The translations under genes and the position numbers were made by a program. Positions 12,901 to 27,900 of a stretch of DNA of 64,000 nt are shown here, piece after piece. Where the stretch lies: the NCBI RefSeq assembly GCF_000002235.5, contig NW_022145601.1, positions 5,330,322 through 5,394,321 of the forward strand. The letters run 5' to 3'. Below the pieces are notes generated by a model. It had not been told where the DNA came from. It did not search any database and worked only from the letters and a program-made list of their open reading frames with translations. The number at the start of each line of letters is the position of its first letter. Position 1 is the stretch's first letter. This DNA comes from Strongylocentrotus purpuratus. Taxonomy: Eukaryota; Echinodermata; Echinoidea; Camarodonta; Strongylocentrotidae.

Positions 12901-15900
12901 CGGTAGACTGCCAATTGAACTTCAAAAGTATTTCATATCCTTGTCACCACGTCATCATATCATCATATCCAGCCCTATAGTTTCAGACTGATTTTGCAAA
13001 ATTATTTTTTTCTTCTCAAAGTTGAGTAGCACCTTTAAGTTAGCTTTTAAGCCATGCGTCGCTACTCTGTTATTTTTTTCGTTGCTACTTCATTTTTCTT
13101 CCCTCCCCGTATCCATAACCTGTAGCTAAACTTGGCGTGCGACCTCACATGGTGGCATTAATCTGTCAGGTGATACCTCACCTACTGATTGCCAATTTGA
13201 TGGGAATATCAAGTTCAAAATCCCTTTTATTCGCCACAATAAAATCATCGCCTAAAACCCAACAGCGTAACCCCCCAACCCAATACTTAATACAAATAGT
13301 TGTCTAACTGCTTACCGTGCGTAGAGCTAATATCTCCGGGTTTTGTAGTCGACTGAATGAAAAAGAGAAGAAAAACTGGAGCAACAGTGTTGGAAAATAG
13401 TAGCAGCAACACTTCAAATGACATTTCCGACATGTCATATTGTATGTCTATTTCTTGTTTTCTTTCTCTCATTCTTTTCTTTCTCACTTTCTCTCTTTTT
13501 CTGCGACTTTATGTTTTCAAAGTAACAGAATGCAGCACAACGGTTACAACATACAACCATTTCTTCTGAGTGGCGTAGCGTGGACCCAGCCCTTGAGGGG
13601 GCACTAGCTTCATAAGAGGGCGGAGGGGACTACCTGTAATCCTTAATAGGTAGATAAAATACGAATTTACAAGGCATTCGAGTGATAGGTCTCATAATGT
13701 TTTTTCGCGGCCAACTTTCTTCCTCTTTTTATGTCACACTTTTTCTAGCTTTTCCAGCCATTCGATGTAGAGAGGGGCACAGGAGTACGTTCCGCTTTAC
13801 CATTGCATACCCCCCCCCCCCCCCACCCGAAGCATTTTCTTCATCTTCTTAACCGTAACAGCGTGATGAAAATTTCAAGCAACTCAAAAGAGATTCACTG
13901 TCTAATCACATGTATCATGTGCATTTAAATGAATGACAGACAGTGCAATTTTTGCAAAGCTTGTTATATACCCTGTTCTACCTAAGCTTCCTTTGATCTA
14001 CAGTATAGCTACTATATTAATAAAAGTGAGGTAATTTTAAAAGTTGGGTTCCCTTGTGGTTCCCACAAGAGCCTATGGGATGTAACTCTTTTATGATTTA
14101 TGTTTGTTTAAAAAAGGATAGTGCTTCTTATACTTAGGGCTTTTTACAAACAAATGAGTCAGTTTGTTTTCCTTATATAACGCCTCTGAGAAATATAATT
14201 ACGTCATAAATGTTCTCATCAGTAGTTAAGAGACGTATACCCCCCCCCCCCCCCCACCTCGTAAGAGAATCTTGTATCTACACAATACTGAAGTGATGAT
14301 TGTAACGATACACCTTAAACTCTCTCAAACTGGTTTGCAGGGAACTACCGAAAGAAAATAATGTACACTTTCAAATCTTACAAACAAGGTTTGTCTGTTT
14401 GTTACTGCTTCGCTGACGAAATTCGAAGAACTCATCCCTTTGTATTAGGTCATGAAATACTCATTAAATTGGCAGCCTCATCCAGAAGTAATTTCATGAC
14501 GTACATGTTTAGTAGATTAAGACCGATTAAGGTTAATAAAGTGGTGTGTTTTGCAGAACAAGCAACATCTTTCTATCACACTCAAAAGCAAAGGAAATAA
14601 AATTGTCAAACGTCTTGTGAAATTAAGATATAGGGAGCTTTACCTAAATTGTACTTTTTGAGAGTGTTTACTTGAAGACGTTTCATGACCGTCTTAGGCA
14701 GGCAAGGAGATACAAGTTCAATTGAATTGAGGTTAACGGTAAAAACATTCGTATGCACTTTTCCCGTTTGGGAATTTTTTTAAACGAGCCAAGAACCAAA
14801 TGCATTCATTCTCGTTTAACATGTGTTTAAGATGGATTAGAACTCTCTTGTGCCGTCGCTCATGCGTATTGTATATCTTGCAATTAAAGCTACAGTTTTC
14901 ATATAATTATAAAAAGAATCAATTATATTTAATGTTGTTTGACTAACTTTAACTACTTTCAAGTGATTGTGTTTGTTCAACAATCCAAGGGGTTATTCTT
15001 GTTTGCAATGAAATAAGAGTTCTGGTCGTGTGTTGTTGTTTTGGGGGCCTGTTGGTTCGATTCGTTTTTGTTGTTATTGTTGTTTTTTCTTTGTTTTTAT
15101 TCTTACGTTGGTTTTTATTTACATTTCTTTCATTTCACATGCAAATCTGGAGCTTTTAAACTTATCCGACAAATTGGGCAGTCACAGATTTTGTCAGCAT
15201 GCTATTTTCTTGTGAATTTCTTACGTAAAGTTGAACAGTAATGAATACAAAAACAAGTTCAGCGAGGGAAAAATCAGTTAAAATATCCGAGAAATGTGAT
15301 TGAGTACATTATCATAATATATGCTCTTTTAGAAAAGGAAACATCATCTCATATGATAGAGGAATGGGTGCTTTTCAAATAATAATATGATTCACACAGA
15401 AAGAAGTTTTTACCAAGAGAAAATTTGTCCGACTCTTGAGTTGTGACAAAGGGCTATTACATGACCAGCAATAGGCATTGGCAACCCATTGGCAAAAGGC
15501 TTCGGTTCAACCAATCTTGCGTTACATCAAATCATTTGGTAACCCCTTGCCCAGAGGCAGTCTTTAGGAATTTAATTTTCTCGTGTTTAAACTGAACTGC
15601 TTTAATCTAATGATGTCGACCGCCTTCTTCACACTATTCCAAAGTGTTAAGGTTTTTCTTCTCGTTTAAACTCGTATTTGTATGGTATTTGTAAAAAAAA
15701 ATTAAATTCACACAAAAAAAACTTAGACTCTGAATAAAAGGCAATCTTTTCGGAAACAAGCATTTATTCATTTATTTATCCATTTATTCATTTACTTTTG
15801 TGTAAACACGGTAAAAAGCCCAAACAGTGACAAGATTGGTTTCCTCTGCATTGGAGCCGCGTCAAAAATTGAAAGAAAAAAAATCTTGGAAACTTGCAGT

Positions 15901-18900
15901 TTTCACGGGTTCTCCTGTGAATGTATTTTATTCCTCCTGATATTAGTTTCATTTCTTATAATTTAAATGAACTTTACTTGACAAATCAAATTTGACACAA
16001 CCAAATTGGTCCTTCGTAGTGTCTTAATTAATTTATAGAAAATAAATATTGTGAAGATATGCTGGATATTATTTTTACACTAGAATTACAATCGTTTTCT
16101 CCAAAATTAATTATAAATATTGCAAAATGTGAACGCGGGCGCGAAGAGAATAGACTCTGGTCAATTTGCTTTTTGGGGGAACACCCGCTGTGCGAGTAAT
16201 TCAACCTCGCAAAATGGAATGTAACAAGTTTTTCTCTGAGGCGATTTGGCGCTATTGTATATTAAACCAACTATTTCAGGCATTCGATTCAGAAGAAATA
16301 TAGATGAAAATTGAGCTTGGAAATTTAACGAGGTGGTGGGTGAGTAGCTTAGTAGTGGAGTTCACGGCCATTCGCACCTCCTTTCGAGCCCATAATTGCT
16401 GGGGTTGCTATTAAATTGTAATTTGGTGGTCCTTTCAATCTCAGTGTTCACAATCGGCATGGCAAATTGCTTCTTGATGAGTAATAGAGATATAACCGCC
16501 ATACTTGCTAAACTTCAAAATACCTCGTGCATGGGTTATTTGACCGCAATGCACTACAGCACTCGTGATTTGCAATTTACATATAAGTTTTATGTCAGGA
16601 GCTGAGATGTTTGTGTAAATTCAATACTTTGTGATGTCATATACGTTTGGAGCTGGTAAAAAAGTGGTATACATGTAGTTGTGAGTGCGGGAAAAAAAAA
16701 TGAACACCATAAGCGACTCTTGTACAAATATATATTCGATTTCCTAATAATATCTCTTTCAGGTAGGGTATATAGGGTAAGTTGCCCTGGAAATCGTCGT
16801 TAATAACGTTGGAGATCTCGTTTGCCGTGTTTTCATTGTTTTATAAGTCTAACTCAACTATGACAAAGTATGGTTCTGACTTATATTTCTGTTTTCCTTC
16901 TCTTGCTTTCTATTCCCAAGAGCGATGAAAAAGAGTAGAATAAGAGAGAGGGAGGGCGAGACAGATACAGAGAGATTGACAGACAGAGAGAGAGAGGGAG
17001 AGAGATAGAGAGTAAAAAGGGGAAATATTACTAGAACCGATGAAAACACAACATCAAGAGAATATACATACAGATCTGGTTTCTTTTCTGTTACACGTGC
17101 ATTGTACGAGTCAGTTTTGACACTGAAAAGCGTGAAAGAAAGGCGGGAAGGTCTTCTGCGATCAAACAATACAAATTCATATCGTCTGCCGAAGTGTGTG
17201 GATATGTCTAACGCGTATCACTACATAGTGCACCCATACGGCTCTCAAGGGTAGTCTGGAATAATATTTGAGTTTTCTCCAGTCTCATTCTAAAGAGAAA
17301 TAGTGAGAAGGAATGATCAAAGACAGAACAAAACAGAACAAAAGTTGGAACATCAATGTTAATTTAGCATGTTATATCAACCTCAGCGGTAATGGTTCAA
17401 CACTATCGTGCTAGATGCATAGGCATACAATTAAACATATAGATTATGTAATTTTTAATTGGTACCCCTGTATTGGTATTCAAAAAATGTACTTATTTCT
17501 ATACTAAAACTTTTGTTGTATTATACATTCTAGGGTTGCAATGCATTCTTAATGTCCCATGTGGTATGTTGGAATACGTTAAAGCTTGTGATTCACATGT
17601 AATATATTGTGACGTAACAATGGCTTACGTCATTAGATGTGAAACAACTCTTACATAATTCTCAAAAACATACAACAAATATAAAATCATCTAGAAGAAC
17701 TCTGAAAGAATTTTTGGATGATAATTTCTCGTCGTTTACCGACAAAGAACTGATACATTTCCATTTAAGGTAACGCTCTCAGCAAACAAGAGCAACACGG
17801 TAGGTGTTTGCTTGTTTGCTGGTGAGACATCCCGCCCAAACTCCCCCGGTGATGTTCCTTTATCGCCTCGCTAAGGACCACCTCCTGATCGCAGTAGCAA
17901 ATTAAGATCGAATTTTCCCTCCCTTGCGGTGCCGCTCCGCCTCTGTGGTTTGAAGAGAGTCTCGCCGCCGGGGTATGTGACAAAACCTATTAACATGTCA
18001 TCACTAACAAGTCAACGTTACTCAAAATAGAAAAGGACGTAACTGCTAAAGGTGCTAGGCAAGATCGTAGGTATACATGTATGTGACAAAGGTTACAGTC
18101 TATACTATATACCACTAGTGTATCATACTTTCATTTTGAGATAAGACAAACTTGGATAAATAAGTTTAAATTGAATGCTCCATAGAGATTTCTAAAAATA
18201 TCGTATTAAACTTAGCCACCACTCATAGCTTAAGGTTTGATTGGAAATGATTCGATTTTTGTTGATAAATTTATTTCTGTCTGATTCTTTTTAATTTTTG
18301 TCCTTTGCATGCTTACAAACTGATTGACAATATTATTGTACACATTTTATGAAAAAAAGAATTGGTTTTCTAATAAAGGAGTTCTGTTAAAGGTACTATG
18401 TCCCATTTGCAGTCCAAAAAAATGAATAAGTTAAATTCCAACTGCATTTGAAAGATAATACTAATTTAGAACTTCCCTAAAAAAAAGGTAGGGCTTGAAA
18501 ATGTCTTCAAGTGGGAAAATAACGACTATTAGTTGTCAAATCGACTTTAGGGCTATAGAGCCCAAAAGTAATAGTCTTGATTTTCAGAATTATTGTACCA
18601 AATGGTCATACGTTTTATGCTGCGCAAAGATTCAATCAGTTTAATCTTGGCTATCACAAGAAGTGGGTTATTGATCTAGACAAATGCTCATGTACCCTTT
18701 ACAACTCTTTTCATGTATGTTATTACCAAAGTAGAAAAAAGCCAGTCAGTCACTCAATAGCGTCTGACAGTGAAGTCTAGCAAGTGAACGGGTTTCCTTG
18801 CATAATTTGAATATGACTATGAGGACACTGCTAACGTTTAAATTTCACAGATAGGACATACATGACATATTCATAATTCCTGCAAAGTTCTACATAATTT

Positions 18901-21900
18901 GAGGTTGGCTGCAAAAGGGACATAGTACCTTTAATAACAATTCGGTGAATGCGTTAATGATATAGAAAAAGCCTCACAAATTTTACGAAGGCAAAATTTC
19001 ATACATAAAGCCGACAAATATAGTTTGTCACGTGTCGCAAAATACTATTTGTGTTAACATTGCAACCCCTCTTATAAAAATGAGAGTAGATTGAATCTGG
19101 ATGTGCGCATTATACTCTCAGTTATCGCAGCTCCTGAACATTTCAGAAAAAGGTCGCTCCTTAAATCAACTTTGATGACCTAATAAAAATGGCGATATGG
19201 AATTTCAAAAAATCTTAAGATGGACAAGAGAGAGGGGAGGAAAAGAACGAGAGAGAAAGAGGTTGGCGAGTAATATGGTTGATGTTTTATAGTTTGCAAG
19301 AATCTTCAGTCAATTGAAGGAGGCAGACTTAATAAGAAGAAGAAAGGTACGCGAGAGGGGTGGAGGGGTGGAGGGGGGGAGGGGTGGAGGAAGAAGCGAG
19401 ATGGTGTGAGAAAATGAGAAGGGGAGAATGAAAGAGGATGGAAGGAGTTATTATAATTATGTGAGTGAGAGGCAGAGCGTGCAAAAGACAGAGAAAGAGA
19501 TAGAGAGAAGCAGAAAAAGAGAGAGAGGGTGCGAGAGACAGAGAAAGAGGGGAGCGAGGGACATATGGAGAGAGAAAGGATAACATCAGTGAGTCTCAGA
19601 TGATGAGGGAGAGGGAGAGGGAGAGCAAAGCAAGAAGGTCGCTTTTGGTATGGACATAACTTTGGCACGCCGTCGTTATATTCGATTGAAAAATGAAGAG
19701 CGGAAATTTGATTTCCAAAGCACAGCGGACTCCGTAATGGGTGGTCGTTATACTTGAAACTGTTTTTCTCTCACTGATTACTGTATACCAAGGAGGTATG
19801 AGGGTCGAACACCAGTGCAATGAGTCGTGCTTCAGTCAGCTGGTAGGGGAAGGTAGTTTTTTTTTTAAAGAAGGGGGAGGGGTTAGGGGCGAGGGGGGAG
19901 GGTACGGGGAGGTTTATTGTGCATAGGAATTGGATAAAACCTTTATTGGATATTTCCTTTTGAAGTGAACTGTTTTTCTCTAATATCAATCATAGCTGGG
20001 AGGTATGAGGGTCGGGGATATAGGGGCGACCAAGTAGCTAAATCGTGCTCTATAGGGGAACGGGGGGGGGGGTGGAGGGGCTGAAAAGATAAGGGGTTAA
20101 AGTCCGTGTAATATTGTGGAGAATGTTTGGGGGATGACTTTATCCAAGGCAATACGTTTTTCCCCTATTATTATTTGTCCTACTTATAGTTGAATTCGTA
20201 ATTTTTTCCTCGAGTAGAAATTCACGTAAGTCAAGAAAAAAAAAACTATCAACTAATTATTATGTTTCAATTATGTCACTCAAAAATACAAATTTATCCT
20301 TACATAATGTTTAGTCCGTAATATCTTCAACTTAGGAACACGCGGCTACCCAATTTGAGAGAAACATACCCTAAATGGCTCGAACTCGACGATGACATAC
20401 TCCGGAAATTCACGGGCGAGAACTTTTGGCGCGGTCGAAGCACTCTCCCAATCCGTCATCCCTGCCTTGTTTGACCCCATGCTCAGGTCAGGTCAAAGGT
20501 CAAGTGAATTGCTACTCACGATCACACACTAGGGAACTGTTACAGCGTGTCTCGCGGGACCCAACTCGCTCGTGATGTGATATGATGATGAAATCATTAA
20601 ACCAATAAAGATATTCAATATCATTTTCACGGGTGGTGATTTAAACGAGTGGCCAGTAGTGGTGAGGGAATCTGCCTTGTGTCACGATTTTTTTTTCTTC
20701 AAATCTTTTTATTATTCAAGATGTCTTTTTGTTATGGTTCTCGAGGTAATTTGCCAACATCTGAGATGAATTATAAATGTATTCAAAATAAGTTTTGAAA
20801 CATCGTACATCCATCACAAAATTGAGCTTGGGTTCTGACTTTGGTTTATAACAAGACACAATTATATGGTGTCCTGCATCTCATCTTACACTTACACAAA
20901 TAAAAGGTAACAATGCTAAGATTGGAGAGATGATAGAAACGATAAATTTGTAGGATTCATCTACACTAGTAAATGGTGGTCGATATATTTCATTGTACTT
21001 GAATAAATACACCAACTGCCGTCTTTTCAGATATTTATAATGGAGGTTATTTTCCACGCCTTTGCAGGAAGTCGTACCATCCAATCAAGTAGTTTACTGC
21101 GTTTTCAGTATCATTTTAGAAATTAATTCAAATACAAAATGTCTCAAAAGACAGGCTGACTATAGGCCCAATGACAACAACAACAATATACATAAATACA
21201 TAAATTTTATTTAAAAAATTCTATGTTAAGGGGCCATCTAGGCCCAGGCCTTTAATTCAAGGGAGGGTGTTAGTGGCGAGGAAAAGAATACTTCACAGCA
21301 GATTGTTTATTAAACTAAATGCCATGATTCCTGAAGGATCGTCAATGTGGCAATATCTGTATCATTCTTGTCAAAATTATTCTGTACATCATCAGCCTTT
21401 CAAAGCCACACACACAGCTTGTATGAGCAAAGGTGACACACTGTTAAGTCCTGGTATTATTACAACATTTACACAATTTGTCGTTTGGTCCAACCAAGGA
21501 GGAATTGGTCCAACCACACTTTGCCAGTTGTCAGTTCGTCTATTTCCCACTTGGGCAACCACCCATTGGTCTAATACATGTACCTATTTTGGTCTAATGG
21601 ATATTTGGTCCAACAGGAAATAGCGATAAGGGTCACATGAGGCATTTTAAAATATAAATAATTTCTGAATAGTAAATATGCAGTTGACAAAATGACCGGT
21701 TGACATTCAGTCATTATAGCAACTCACAATACAAATTATTATCACTTTTTTTTTACAAAATGATCATTCATACATTAATAGTAGACGATTTCAGTGTGTG
21801 GAAAATGACATTATATTCATTATAAGTGGAAGGAAAGTAAAACTAGATAGAGCTTAGAGACAAAATGGTACCAGGTTAGCTGAAGAGTAGAAGGATTTGC

Positions 21901-24900
21901 ATTAGACCAAATGGCAATAAACTTATCATCATGATCGTTGGCGTCGGAAGGGACGACACTTGGGCTTGAACCATAACCGCTTTAGTCGCGTTTGGTGCTG
22001 CCTGCCACAACCGCTGTCGAGACCACATTGACTCGTCACCGCCTTCGTCACGCTTGTCAATGATCTAATCAATCAATATTTTGACATTTATGACGAGTTT
22101 TTTTGACAGAAACAAATTTCTCTTGCCAATGAGAAGGCGAAACTCTTAAAGGTCTATGTATAAAATTATCATTAATTGTGTGTATGTTTTTTTAATTTTA
22201 TATGCACAGTGTAATGTATATTTCTTATGTGTACATTTGTATTTGTTTTTATAATAAAGTTGGACTTGCAGAAGCACAGCCAATGGCTGAAGCAAGTGTC
22301 TCCGTGCTGGAATTGTAACCACCGCCATTATCACCATATCAACATATGTATCATCATCATCATCATCATCACCATTATCATCGTTACCATCCCTTCCTCC
22401 TCTTCATCATTAGCATCATTACAATCACCATCACCACCACATCACCATCGCTACCACCGTCATCACCACCATCATCACCACCATCATCACCACCATCACC
22501 ATCACCGTCATCACCACCATCATCATCATCACCATTATTGTTATCACCTTCAAGGTAAAATGATATTATTATCATGATGACTGTATGACAGGTAACCCAA
22601 TGCCCCCCCCCCCCCCCCCACCCACAGAAAAAGTGCCACAGTTCACTTCAACATAAAACCATTTCATACAATGACACCGACGATTACCAAACTTGCCACT
22701 GACTAGGAAAACTCACCGTTGTCGAGTACCTGTCCAAACACCGATCCGTCGACGGTTGAGCAGTTCCATCTCCTGTTTTGGAACTGGGTTTGGCACTCCA
22801 TGATGGCCAGGTTCGCTCCTAGACTCACGCTGTCCATCACCTCAAGGTTCCTCTTGCAGATCTGTATCTGTTTGTTGACTAGCCCCGGTAACTCCTCGCA
22901 GTTATCTGGTGACTTGATGGTGCTGATGCCAAGGGCTTGCATATTGAAGATCGCTCTGCCAAGTGGGCGGAAAACAAGATTAATATAATTTAACTTTTGT
23001 TGCCAACCTATGCATGATTGATGCAGGCACGATTAATGATTGTTACTATACATTATTGATATAAGAATGTAATGTATATTGATCAATGATTAATGTATAA
23101 TTGTAACTACATGATTAATATATAATTGTTATTATACATGATTGATATATATTTGTAAGTGTAATGCATTATTGTTTGTATATGTTTTAAATGTAGTGCG
23201 ACCTGCCATGGTTTCGGAAAGGGAACATGGACCTGGTATTGAATGTAAACATGTTTTCCTTTTATATGAAATAAAGGCATGATTTAACAACAAAGTGAAA
23301 TAGAGAAAATAAAATAATACAATTGATGTGGATAAGTAAATTTGAAGCTGTTTGATTACTAGCCCATGTAGTTCCAGGATAATGTTTGCTGACTTTTTTA
23401 TCATTTTTTTAAAAGTTTAATTCTCGCTTCACGCGCCCTTTATTTTGACAAACTCTATCATTATCTTTTCTATAAAACTGAAATGCATACCTTCCCCATT
23501 GCAAAAGCGTGTTTCCTCCACTGAAATTATGAGAGTTTCACGAGATCGTGATCTGCCAATTTTATGCGATATGGATGTCAAAATATTTTTAAACCACATT
23601 TTAAAGATCATAACACTGTTATGGAGCAACCACCACATCGTAAAAAGGGGTAAAGAAATATGAGACGGAACTATGCTTTGACGATTGGTCACTTGATCAG
23701 GAACGCCCCGAATCAGAAGGATACAAAGAATTTTACGAATTACCCATCGAAACAAAAAGATGGGGAAATGTGGTGAAGGAAAGGGGGAGGATAGTGATTT
23801 AAAGGGCAGTACGGGGAACAGAGAGAAAGAAGATGTGAAGGAAAAAATATGCAGGTGACGTAAAGGAGAGGGGAAGAAGGGGGAGAAAGTGAGAAATAAG
23901 AAAAGAGAAGAGGCAGTGAAAGAGGGATCGAGGGAAAGATCAAGTATTGAATAAAGTGTAAGAATGTTAAGTGCCTCTCACAAATGCGCCGCTGCCCCCC
24001 CCCCCCCCCCCCTAAGAAAAAAACATTTGAAAAACAATGGACTTTTTCAATGTGACAGTAGTGACGCTCCGGCTAATTTTATAAATAATATTTTCATTTA
24101 TTAAACAAATATATTTTTACGCTTTAGAGGCCCATGATTCTTTTAACTTTGTATACCAACAAAATATATCTGCACGTCTCACGGCAAGATGAAATGTATC
24201 AGGAAATGCGAGTTTCTTCTACATTTCGAGTTTTTAATCTGGAGGAAGTCAAGATCTCCTCAAAGTTCCCTTTCCCTGCTACGCCTAGCCTAGGATCGCT
24301 GTTTGTTTGCTTCAGTCTCAGTCATGTTTCAGTCGACCAAGCCGCAGTTGTAATTTGTCACAACTAATTAGGAATCAAATTGACTACTGCCCATATCGGT
24401 AAAAGAGATCTTTGTTAGAGGTTTGGAGGGCTATAGAGACATCACGTTTGCATCAGACGCGGGCGGGTGAAAGCACTTTTCATTAAAGGTATACTTTGGA
24501 AAATGTTCATGTTAAAGTCATGTTCTGTTGAGAACTTTATGAGGAGCGTACAAGTCATAACAACATCATCAGTATCAGAAAATCTACCCTTCATAACTAC
24601 TTTTCTGTATCATATGTTTAGGGCATCCTTATCAACAGGTTCCTATTGAGTTTGTATACCACTTTAGAAGTTCTTAACTTTTAATTTTAATTTTTATGAG
24701 ACGAATAGCGAATTGATATACTCTATAGTAGTCTCCTTAAAGGTAATACAAAGTTTTGGGAAATTTTGAAAATTGGGTGGATAGTGATTCTTTACAATTT
24801 TGATATATTTGGATGACTATGTGGATGTATTACAAGCACTATAAAATTTAGCCCCTAAAACATTTCTGTTTTCGAGAAAAGTTGAATATAAAAATTTAAC

Positions 24901-27900
24901 GGTGTTCCCGGTAAATTTTGATAAAGTACAAATAGCGCCTACGGCCGTACAATGGTAGCTGCGACCATGAAAATCTCAGAATATGTACATGTAGTTGTGA
25001 TATATAATTTCCAAACCGGAATAGCTTATCGGTCGATTTTAGTCAAGAAATATTGTTTTATAGCTTAATTAATATATTTACATTGAAAGGGATCCATACA
25101 ACATAAAAAGTTAATTATTTACAATTTCATACCTTTAGACTCCGTTTCAACCGCGACAACGATCACTGGATATTGTAGGATAGTATATGCTTCTAATAAT
25201 GTTCATTTGAGCCAAATTCATGACCCCATGCCAAAACTTTGCAATACCTTTAAATGTGTTCTTAAATGACTGAAACTAAGTTAACGTAACATGAGCATAA
25301 TAAATGGGACATAATATAGTATGAAGCGTACCAAGAGCAATGAACATATGCCATTTACATTCGTAATTTAAAAATTGTAACCCATGTATCTGGAAAATTA
25401 TTTTTTGATTAGCAAAACTTTCAGCTTTAAAGTAAACTATTATATAGATCAGCCTTTTGAATTCACGGCACACTTTCAAGAAATACAAAGTTTCATTCAC
25501 GCCAATCATACATTCGCCATAGAAGAATAATCGTGTAATTTTGTATCAATATGAAACTCGTCAATGGAAGGAATCATTTATTTCTTAATTTCAAAAACAA
25601 ACAAATACATCTTAAAACGTGGTAAAAATTTAAATTTGTAATCATAACTCATGCACTAGATAATATATGAATTATGTATGCATTGACCTCGCTGTCGAAT
25701 ACAGGCACCTCTTTTCCTAGAGGTATCGTGTTTCTAAATGTTGCGAGCGAGTGAAATGGACGAGCTTGATAAAAGATGTAATTTTATATATAAAATATAA
25801 GATATATTCGGGCATCAAAGTGCCCGAATTTCATTATATTTGGGCAACTCGCCGCTAAATGTAAAGGTATTCAGACACTTCGCAGCCTAAACTCATCCTG
25901 TTTAGGTGTTTCTAAATGTTGCGAGCGAGCGAAGCGAGTAAGAAGGAAAGATACTTTGTAGACTTGAAATTTGTATTTACTCATAAATATACATAGAAGC
26001 TTCTAATGTTTACGGTTTAGCGAAATTGACATTATGCCAAAATTAATTTTGATATAACTAAACTTCTCTAGAGGCACCCCGTTTGAAAAACTTACTTCGT
26101 ACTCAAATAAGTCATTTATATTCGAGCAAGTGTCTCGAGTAATTTGTTAACAATTCAATCTAAATGACTAGAATGGAAATGCTAGGAACATTCAAATAAA
26201 AGTACTTAAATGGGATACAGCCCGTGTGCTCAGTATCAATTGCATGTTTTTATCAAATTATTAGATACATAAATGACATTTGTTTAAAACAGACTCCACC
26301 ATTTTTCCTTTGTCTTCATTTTGCACGCCTCGTCAGTGTAATTGAAAACAGATATTTCTCGAAGGACTCCATGAACTACTAATTCTGAGTCAAAATTTTC
26401 GGCATGGGGAAAAGTTCCGATGCGGCATGATATGAAACAGATAAGAACTGCAAAGGAAGCAGCGAATTTTGACAAATTAATATTAAAAGGAAAATAATAC
26501 CGCGACCTAAATTTAATCAATCGCGGGTTCATTTACACTTTGTATTCTGTGCAGAAGAGATGTAGAGTTCGTTCTCTGCGAACCGAAGCTTGACCCACAT
26601 CTTCAGTGTGTATTCACGGAGAGCTAGAAGGAAAGTGACGAATATTGATGACTGTTTTAGTTAATGACATAAAGACATTTCAGGCGTTTGTCTTGGATAC
26701 ACACCCGTTAATAAGGGATTGTCTTGGGAGAATCGTAACCAACTTAAAACAAGAGGACATTGTATGTCATTCACATTTCTTTTCTCTCAGAGTTTTTTTT
26801 TAGCACTTATGAAAAGCAAACAATTTTGGGGAATCCCTTTTAAAACATGCTATTTTTTACGTATCAGAAAATATTCTTAATGATAAGAAACGGTAAACTT
26901 AAAACTTTGACATGAAATGCAATTTCATTTCACTGTTTTCTTGCAAAATGCAATATAATTCAAAGAGGCCATTCTTGGATTCATACAATCTAAATAATGT
27001 TGACATGATATCCAAGAACTAAAGCTCCCATGTTCGTGCTACCTTATTACACTTTTAGTGACTGTATAATTTGACGTCATGTGTTGCCTAAAATATGAAA
27101 CTGAACGGCGACGGTTTGTCGACAGCGAACAAAGTCATTCTCATTGTCTTTGGATGACCTTGGACGTGACACAATTAATGTATGAGTGTCACCCCCCTGT
27201 CTTAATTTTAGGGAGATTCGGATATAAAAGATTAATGTTTTCTTATTAAAGTGAGTGAAAATAAGGTGGTTGCACTAACCCACCATCTATATCCTCTTCA
27301 CTACGCATATCTCTCTTCGTGAAGTTGGTGAAAAAAGTAGATTCATCTTTGAAAATGGTGGATACAGGGATCGTGGGGTCACCCTCGCATTGTGCTCCCC
27401 TGCAGCAATTTTAATCCTCAAAATGCACCCGAATATGTGTTGTTTTTTTGTAATTCACATATTTGCAGACAGTGGGACCCCCCCCCCCCCCCCCCGCCGC
27501 CCTTTCCCACGGCCAGAGAATCCTGGACACGCCACCGTTTTCTTGCAACCTGTTGCAAGTTCCCATGAGGGGGGCGGGGGAAATTTATATAAAGCAGGGA
27601 ATAGCAATAACATCCCTAAAGGCGGGTGGCGACTCTGCATTGCGCTACAATTTCAATCTTGTTTTCTTCAAAAGGATTTAGGAAAGGGATATTTTTCTTT
27701 CCTCGCTTTCGCCATTATCAGTGATTATTTTCATTTGAAAGTACACCGTTCATGACGCCACTGATGTATCAAAGGAAATGGGTGGGTTCACCACTGCAGA
27801 ACCACTTTCAATCTTTTATTTTCTCACTTTTTTTTCTCCAATGAATGAACTTTTTAAAACATGAAAGGTATGCAACCCCTTTCGTCTTTCTGTATAATGT

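Larger units (their letters stand above)
4137..22716 (-). other. Wnt4: Wnt4 intron 2 (18.6 kb)
   Basis: Large intron holding a SINE (6236-6590), two adjacent TIR elements (7129-7388), triplet and dinucleotide tracts, three C runs (13810-13824, 14240-14255, 22603-22619), TTAA-flanked MITEs (10406-10914, 18387-18934) and a degenerate minisatellite (21480-21610). The remaining stretches (4137-6235, 7389-9050, 9166-10405, 10915-13560, 14256-18386, 19645-21180, 21650-22330) show no coding signal or repeat that I can name. Confidence 0.75.

Noticed and set aside
21267-21623. 118-codon plus-strand ORF
   Set aside because: Runs through the TTGGTCYAA minisatellite; repeated WSN residues come from the repeat.
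22227-22577. His-, Ser/Pro- and Asp/Gly-rich ORFs on both strands
   Set aside because: Pure translation of CAT/CAC triplet DNA.
24484-24675. Possible small TTAA element (AGGTATACTTTGG start)
   Set aside because: The right side (TTTGTATACCACTTT) is only weakly complementary and lacks TTAA.
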